Shown: piece by piece, positions 20,147 through 23,797 of the stretch | How positions within the stretch are numbered: the first letter of the stretch is position 1 | Layout of the letters: each line of letters starts with the position of its first letter | IMG/VR virus record: IMGVR_UViG_3300003476_000001 | Coordinates: 1-23,797 of that record | From: a virus | DNA length: 23,797 nt | Direction: 5' to 3' (one strand) | Program-made: the position numbers and the translations under genes | Notes under the pieces: generated by a model | What the model was told of the DNA's origin: nothing | The model's input: only the letters and a program-made list of their open reading frames with translations | Database searches by the model: none

Positions 20147-20398
20147 TTATTCTTCTATCAATTCTATTCCAAGATCGCAATAATGCTTTATCTTTTCGTA
20201 TTTACTTTTTAATGATTCTCCCTTTTTATTTCTAACAGCATATTTCACAATATTACCATCTATCCAATTTAACTCATTTCCTAAAATAAACTCTGAAACT
20301 TGATACTTTAAATTTTTGTAATGGTTACCACCACTTTGCCTATCAATGGCTCTCTCTGTTGAGATATGGGCTTTTAATGTACCCTTTTTGTTCCTCAT
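20147..20398 (-). CDS. DUF3310 protein
   Basis: An 83-residue protein. SGGNHYKNLKYQVSEFILGN, then LNWIDGNIVKYAVRNKKGES and a helix with KYEKIKHYCDLGIELI match DUF3310: G-x-H-Y, E-[FY]-I, GN-[IV]-[IV]-K-Y-x-x-R, and a K-rich helix. The domain is often next to or fused with nucleotide-metabolism proteins in phages and its function is unknown. The start overlaps the stop of the metallophosphoesterase gene by four bases. Confidence 0.87.
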   Translation of the reverse strand: MRNKKGTLKAHISTERAIDRQSGGNHYKNLKYQVSEFILGNELNWIDGNIVKYAVRNKKGESLKSKYEKIKHYCDLGIELIEE

Positions 20399-21096
20399 AC
20401 AAGCTTATTAATCCAATTACCTTTGTTATTCAAGACCATAGGTAAAAGTCTTGGTATTCCATCAATAATAATACCACAACCTAGAATAAACCTTGTTTTG
20501 AAGTTCTTAGCATATGCAAAAGCTAATGATTTCTGATTTATCAAACAACCAACATTCATAGCAAAAAATAGGTTATCAGGATTAGCCCACCAAGATATAA
20601 CAAACTTAGTATGATAGTGACCTTGAACTGCTGACATACCCATAGTTTGAGATACTTTTAATACATCTGCTGATCTTCCATGTGTAAAAAAACATCTTTG
20701 TTTATTAGGTAGATCAAGTGTTAAATCATCTACCCACTTCCATTTTTTTGTACCTAAAAAATCACCATAATCTTTTAGAAACTCTTTACTCATTCCATAT
20801 TTTAATGCTCGTCTATAAACTAAGCTAGAATGATTAGATTCTACTTCTATCATTTTTGGATATATAGACTCTAGTTCTTTTACATATTTTCTTGATAGTT
20901 TTAGTTCATGTCCAGCAGAATATAAATCAGGGTCATGTGTGTGCATATTGATAGCATGAAAATCTAATAGATCACCAATATTTACTACAAAATCTGGTTT
21001 ATATTGTTTCTTAATTTCTTTTAAAAATTCTAATGAATCTTTGTGATGATATGGAATATGTAAATCCGAAATAACTAATATTCTCTTATAGGTCAT
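20395..21096 (-). CDS. Calcineurin-like metallophosphoesterase
   Basis: A 233-residue protein with the motifs in order: SDLH (D11, H13), GDLLD (D42, D45), SNHSS (N88, H89), HG (H139) and GHYH (H160, H162). All metal ligands are kept. The usual GNH[DE] third motif is SNHS. Similar proteins in phages are thought to act on DNA ends, nucleotides or RNA. Substrate cannot be predicted. FFAMNVGCLINQ and FILGCGIIIDG form the last strands. Overlaps the DUF3310 gene, so the two may work together. Confidence 0.85.
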   Translation of the reverse strand: MTYKRILVISDLHIPYHHKDSLEFLKEIKKQYKPDFVVNIGDLLDFHAINMHTHDPDLYSAGHELKLSRKYVKELESIYPKMIEVESNHSSLVYRRALKYGMSKEFLKDYGDFLGTKKWKWVDDLTLDLPNKQRCFFTHGRSADVLKVSQTMGMSAVQGHYHTKFVISWWANPDNLFFAMNVGCLINQKSLAFAYAKNFKTRFILGCGIIIDGIPRLLPMVLNNKGNWINKLV

Positions 21097-21112
21097 ATAC
21101 TGACCTATACAA

Positions 21113-21298
21113 CTATTTGGTGAGTAAGTAAAGTAATTGACCTAATACTAAAAGACCAACAGCACCTAAACCATATAAGATTCTGTCTATGTCTTGCTTC
21201 ATGTGATGTAAATGGTTTTTAATTATTAAATCTATTTTTTGATTTACTAATTTTATTCTACCATCTATTTCTACAAATTTTTCTTTACTCGATTTCAT
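21113..21298 (-). CDS. Single-span membrane protein, XhlA-like
   Basis: A 61-residue protein. Residues 1-38 are a charged helix (VEIDGRIKLVNQKIDLIIKN, then HLHHMKQDIDRI) and 40-59 one membrane helix (YGLGAVGLLVLGQLLYLL). This cytoplasmic coiled coil plus C-terminal anchor resembles haemolysin XhlA-type holin accessories. With the holin-like gene at 19762 it could be part of lysis. The start overlaps the upstream stop by one base. Confidence 0.72.
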   Translation of the reverse strand: MKSSKEKFVEIDGRIKLVNQKIDLIIKNHLHHMKQDIDRILYGLGAVGLLVLGQLLYLLTK

Positions 21299-21543
21299 TA
21301 TTTTTTTCGCTTTCTTCTAAGGTCTGTATCATGTTTTCTACTTCCACGCAAAAAACTATTTACACGACCCATTGACCAAGAAGCCATTGATGTACGAGGT
21401 CTTGAACCTGAACTTAAAAAAGCACCTTGACCTCTACGATATACTTTCTTTAAATCACCTAATGTAATATTTTTTCTATTTTTTGCTTTTGCTCTAAGTG
21501 TTGAAATAACTCTAGCAGATAATGGTTTTCTTCTAACAGCCAT
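21298..21543 (-). CDS. Small basic phage protein, DUF5824-like
   Basis: An 81-residue protein. RAKAKNRKNITLGDLKKVYR, then RGQGAFLSSGSRPRTSMASW and SMGRVNSFLRGSRKHDTDLR is a highly characteristic run seen in many marine tailed phages (DUF5824-like, by memory). It is very arginine-rich and may be packaged with DNA or sit in the capsid. It is joined to neighbours by one-base TAATG overlaps at both ends. Confidence 0.8.
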   Translation of the reverse strand: MAVRRKPLSARVISTLRAKAKNRKNITLGDLKKVYRRGQGAFLSSGSRPRTSMASWSMGRVNSFLRGSRKHDTDLRRKRKK

Positions 21544-21728
21544 TACTTATACCTCGCTTGGAACATTGATCTTGGAATTTTTTGGCCTCTTTTATAAGCT
21601 TCTGACATAGCTTTAATAAGATTTGCTCTAGCTGATCTTTTACCACCTTTAAGACCTGATAAATATTTTTTAGGTAAATCAGTTTCTTTATCTTTTGGTA
21701 CTTTTCTTCTTTTTCTTTTTTTTGACAT
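21543..21728 (-). CDS. Small lysine-rich phage protein
   Basis: A 61-residue protein starting MSKKRKRRKVPKDKETDLPK, then KYLSGLKGGKRSARANLIK and YKRGQKIPRSMFQARY. The order V-P-K-D-K-x-T-x-L-P-K-K-Y-[LV]-x-G-L and G-x-x-IP occurs in many marine phages next to the DUF5824-like protein. No function known. The start lies inside the 37-residue gene upstream. Confidence 0.78.
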   Translation of the reverse strand: MSKKRKRRKVPKDKETDLPKKYLSGLKGGKRSARANLIKAMSEAYKRGQKIPRSMFQARYK

Positions 21729-21801
21729 TTCTTCTTTTCTTTCTCATTGGAAATTTGTCTATCATTTCTTTTAAAGTAGTTGATGTTGTAAATCCAATCA
21801 T
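21688..21801 (-). CDS. Tiny basic protein (37 aa)
   Basis: Reads MIGFTTSTTLKEMIDKFPMR, followed by a run of lysine and arginine (KKRRNVKKKKKKK) and STKR. Its ATG overlaps the TGA of the upstream gene as ATGA. It overlaps the next gene by 41 bases in another frame. The first 18 residues look folded or helical, and the rest is a polybasic tail partly shaped by the A-rich start of the next gene. Confidence 0.55.
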   Translation of the reverse strand: MIGFTTSTTLKEMIDKFPMRKKRRNVKKKKKKKSTKR

Positions 21802-21902
21802 CTTTTTTTCTTTCTCTTTTTATGTGCAGAGTTTTTCATTAACCGCCCATCTGGCATATAGTGATACCCTCTAGGCGGTTTTTTTCTTGATTTTTTAACC
21901 AT
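21798..21902 (-). CDS. Tiny basic protein with YHYMPDGRLMKNSAHK motif (34 aa)
   Basis: Reads MVKKSRKKPPRGYHYMPDGR and then LMKNSAHKKRKKKR. P-R-G-Y-H-x-M-x-D-G-x-L-M-K-x-S-A-H-K is a short motif I recall from many marine phage mini-proteins. The start is coupled by TAATG and the end by ATGA. It is unassigned. The GGYH/DGxLM part could be a small beta hairpin. Confidence 0.72.
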   Translation of the reverse strand: MVKKSRKKPPRGYHYMPDGRLMKNSAHKKRKKKR

Positions 21903-21994
21903 TATCTTTTTCTTTTATTCATTTTTGGTTTCTTAGCTTTTTTCTTCTTCTTCTTCATTCCGCCATGAGAACCTTTTCCTGTATGATAGGGCAT
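21902..21994 (-). CDS. Tiny lysine-rich protein (30 aa)
   Basis: Reads MPYHTGKGSHGGMKKKKKKA and then KKPKMNKRKR. GCGAGGAAATA before the ATG is a good ribosome binding site, and both ends overlap neighbours as TAATG. M-P-Y-H-x-G-x-x-x-x-G-G-M-K-K is a style of mini-protein seen in related phages. A histidine/glycine head on a polylysine tail suggests nucleic acid or metal contact, unproven. Confidence 0.65.
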   Translation of the reverse strand: MPYHTGKGSHGGMKKKKKKAKKPKMNKRKR

Positions 21995-22086
21995 TATTTC
22001 CTCGCTTTCTTTTTAGTTTTCTTTTGTTTCTTCAATATAGCTTTTTGTAAAGCCATTGGAAGTTTCTTTTGTTTCTTTGTCAGCAT
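21994..22086 (-). CDS. Tiny basic helical protein (30 aa)
   Basis: Reads MLTKKQKKLPMALQKAILKK and then QKKTKKKARK. TAGGAGAAAAT precedes the ATG, and the TAA overlaps the next ATG. K-K-Q-K-K-L-P-x-x-L-Q-K-A-I-L-K recurs in related phages as far as I remember. It should form one basic helix. It is the first of the coupled mini-gene chain following the endolysin. Confidence 0.65.
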   Translation of the reverse strand: MLTKKQKKLPMALQKAILKKQKKTKKKARK

Positions 22087-22094
22087 ATTTTCTC

Positions 22095-22577
22095 CTAGTT
22101 TGCAAATTTACCATCTCGCCATTTTGCGTCAGGTAGATTGTTTGTATAGTTTTTTCCATCAAATGTTAAGACTTGTTTTCTATTAGAACCCTCTTTGAAA
22201 CTACAATGAATCCAACCAGCATTAGGGTCATCTTCTTTCCAATATTCTAATATAAGTTGGTCAAAATCTGTATTACTTTGAATCCAATATGCGACTTGCA
22301 AATTAGATATACCAGCTATCTCAAAATCTGCGGCTTCCCCTTTTGTATGTTGTGATGTTGCTTTTGAACCAATAGCTTCACATAAAGCTGGGCTTCTATA
22401 ACCTGATGTTATTGTGATTGGTTTATCAAACTTTGCTCGTACAGGTTCTAATACTCCATAACATAAATCTGTAAGATTTTTTATTTCTCCACTACCAGCT
22501 TTATTTTCAATACCCTTACGAGTAGCTGTCATTGATTTCTCAAATTCTTCTAATTTAAAATGTTTTGATAATTGCAT
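22095..22577 (-). CDS. Endolysin, M15-family peptidase
   Basis: A 160-residue protein starting MQLSKHFKLEEFEKSMTATR. Zinc peptidase motifs are SGYRS (58-62), S-Q-H77-T-K-G-E-A-A-D84, E111 in LILEYW and W-I-H124. This is the M15_3 (D,D-/L,D-carboxypeptidase-like) set, with the two His and Asp as zinc ligands. No signal peptide or cell-wall-binding domain is present, so release needs a holin. It would cut peptide cross-links of Gram-negative peptidoglycan. It is only two bases from the fibre gene upstream. Confidence 0.9.
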   Translation of the reverse strand: MQLSKHFKLEEFEKSMTATRKGIENKAGSGEIKNLTDLCYGVLEPVRAKFDKPITITSGYRSPALCEAIGSKATSQHTKGEAADFEIAGISNLQVAYWIQSNTDFDQLILEYWKEDDPNAGWIHCSFKEGSNRKQVLTFDGKNYTNNLPDAKWRDGKFAN

Positions 22578-22579
22578 AA

Positions 22580-23656
22580 CTACCTTGCGTTTGTTGGTAC
22601 ACCATTAGAATTTACAAAACTGCTCTCGCTGAAAGCCATAAAAATGTATGTTCCACCTGAAGCATTAAATTCTTCATCACTTGATTTAATTTTTATTCCA
22701 TTTGAAAGCATATCTATTGCTTTTGCTGAATCAACATTTTCAGTAGCAGTTGTATCTGCTCTTAATTTTTCATCAGTTAAATTAAAAGTGCTTCTTTTGT
22801 TGTCAAACATATACCAATTATTTGTAGTATCAGTTCTTTTACCCATCACCCAAGCTGGTCGAAATCCCAAATGAATATAGACTCCATCAGTTGAACCATT
22901 TCCTGTGTAGCTTCCAAATTTTGAGTAGCCTTTTTTTTCTGCGAAGCAGTAGGCAATAATATTATCTGTACTATGATTAGTAGCACCATCTCCACCAGTA
23001 TGAACTGAATATACACTTGAAGTTGGGTCTGTATCTCCCCATTCATTTGTAGTTGATGAAGCAGAATTAGAATTTAGTAAAGTTTTTTTATCATTAGCTG
23101 TTGCAAGACTACTATGATAAACAACCCAGTTTCCATAAGTTGCTCCACCATCTGTTCTATTTTTTGAAATAATTACATTTGGTGCAACTCCTAACCCATG
23201 ACCAACTGTCTGTGATGCTGAACCATTGGAAGTATAAGACACAATACTAAATCCAGCAGTAGTGTTAGCAGATACAGAAGTTGTTATGCTTCCATCTGTG
23301 TTTGATGATGCAGAGCCACCAGCTAACCAATTCCATGTGACTATACTATCTCCACTTTTATTAAAACTATTTAATTGTTCTACAACATCTACAGTAAATC
23401 CATCACTATCAAAACTTTGAAAATCTTTATCTGCATTAAGTGTTAATTCTGCACTAGTGTTATTACTACTTAATGCTTTTCTCCCTCTTACACTATCTAC
23501 AAGAGCATGGTCATTTGCTGAATTACGATTCTTAAACCATATCCAGTCTGGTTTGAATCCAATTCCTGTTATTGAATTGTTTGCTGAATTATTCCCTGTA
23601 AATATTTTAGTATTAAAATAATCTGTTGGTTTATCTAATCCATTTGTATAACTCAT
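22580..23656 (-). CDS. DUF7483-type tail fibre/receptor-binding protein
   Basis: A 358-residue, Ser/Thr/Asn-rich protein. It has about three related units opening with a FTGN/YTSN/YTGN-type segment, then G-[FL]-x-P-x-W-[IV]-x-x-K-x-R: ITGIGFKPDWIWFKNR near 28-44, VGHGLGVAPNVIISKNR near 150-166, and LGFRPAWVMGKR near 262-274. ALVDSVRG, LSSNNTSAE, FDSDGFTV and VTWNWLAGGSA are familiar from marine phage fibre proteins of the DUF7483 family. The last residues (YIFMAFSESSFVNSNGVPTN) are its usual closing. Host contact is the likely role. Confidence 0.8.
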   Translation of the reverse strand: MSYTNGLDKPTDYFNTKIFTGNNSANNSITGIGFKPDWIWFKNRNSANDHALVDSVRGRKALSSNNTSAELTLNADKDFQSFDSDGFTVDVVEQLNSFNKSGDSIVTWNWLAGGSASSNTDGSITTSVSANTTAGFSIVSYTSNGSASQTVGHGLGVAPNVIISKNRTDGGATYGNWVVYHSSLATANDKKTLLNSNSASSTTNEWGDTDPTSSVYSVHTGGDGATNHSTDNIIAYCFAEKKGYSKFGSYTGNGSTDGVYIHLGFRPAWVMGKRTDTTNNWYMFDNKRSTFNLTDEKLRADTTATENVDSAKAIDMLSNGIKIKSSDEEFNASGGTYIFMAFSESSFVNSNGVPTNAR

Positions 23657-23665
23657 AATAATATC

Positions 23666-23797
23666 CTATCCATATTCGGCTAAATTTTTTGTGTTAAGTG
23701 CATAATATCCTGATGGTACAGCATACTCAAAGTTTCCATAGCCATTACCATCACTATTTCCTGATGAGATTGAGTAAGGTGGGTTGCCGAAGTTTGC
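23666..23797 (-). CDS. Tail fibre C-terminus, SPRY-like, 5' part beyond window
   Basis: The frame is open from the right edge to TAG at 23668-23666, giving 43 residues of C-terminus. It contains ANFGNPPYSISSGN, YGNFEYAVPSGYYALNT and ends KNLAEYG. N-F-G near the start, a G-x-F-x-[YF]-x-x-P-x-G-x-x-A-L-[NC]-T-x-N-L closing is the end of SPRY/concanavalin-like domains found in phage fibres. Nine bases separate it from the next gene. It forms a pair of fibre genes with 22580-23656. Confidence 0.7.
   Translation of the reverse strand, partial: ANFGNPPYSISSGNSDGNGYGNFEYAVPSGYYALNTKNLAEYG

Noticed and set aside
22846-23046. 66-codon leftward frame inside the fibre gene
   Set aside because: Out-of-frame shadow of the DUF7483-type gene with no start signal.
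1-23797. tRNA genes, CRISPR arrays, insertion sequences, integrase and att sites
   Set aside because: No cloverleaf-like segments, regular spaced repeats, transposase motifs or tyrosine/serine recombinase motifs were found by reading. A tRNA scan could still find a diverged one.

Overview
The window is a compact, low-GC (about 30% by eye), almost gap-free piece of a tailed double-stranded DNA bacteriophage. The structural set is complete enough to call a siphovirus-type particle: terminase, portal, MuF-type minor head protein, scaffold, HK97-fold capsid, connector proteins, tail terminator, tail tube, frameshifted tail chaperone, tape measure, tail-tip proteins and DUF7483/SPRY-like fibres. 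The extreme AT bias and the many small phage proteins that I associate with uncultured marine phages suggest a marine alphaproteobacterial host, possibly SAR11/Pelagibacter-like. That host call is inference. No integrase, DNA polymerase, tRNA or CRISPR array was recognised.

Layout. (1) From about 15503 down to the left edge nearly everything is read leftward: a winged-helix protein, a Ref-like HNH nuclease, a DnaD-like replication protein, small proteins, the small terminase candidate, a run of tiny proteins, large terminase, portal, MuF protein, scaffold, capsid, neck and tail genes. The last gene runs off the left edge. One gene (8605-9150) interrupts this block on the opposite strand with its own promoter. 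(2) 15504-15800 is a divergent control region with three inverted repeats and candidate promoters. (3) 15801-19493 is a rightward early-type operon: two related small proteins, two small lipoproteins, a zinc-ribbon protein, an XRE-family repressor, a RecB/Cas4-like nuclease, an SSB-like protein with a DDEIPF tail, and coiled-coil proteins. (4) From the right edge down to 19490 genes again run leftward: tail fibres, an M15 endolysin, a chain of tiny lysine-rich proteins, a membrane protein, a metallophosphoesterase, a DUF3310 protein and a holin-like protein.

The left edge exits, and the right edge enters, in tail genes read in the same direction. A circularly permuted genome in which the missing part is the rest of the tail module would therefore give one long leftward late transcript ending at 19490, facing the early operon. 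Replication seems to rely on the host polymerase, with the phage supplying a DnaD-like factor, SSB, exonuclease and a Ref-like nuclease.

Noteworthy points: a textbook A AAA AAG -1 frameshift site joining the two tail-chaperone parts; a hairpin upstream of the first leftward gene whose loop is complementary to that gene's own GAGAGAG ribosome binding site; a duplicated RBS and gene start in which one copy has ATA in place of ATG; an opposite-strand insert with a zincin-like HDxxH motif; a HiPIP-like cysteine protein; and at least eight coupled genes of 30-54 residues.
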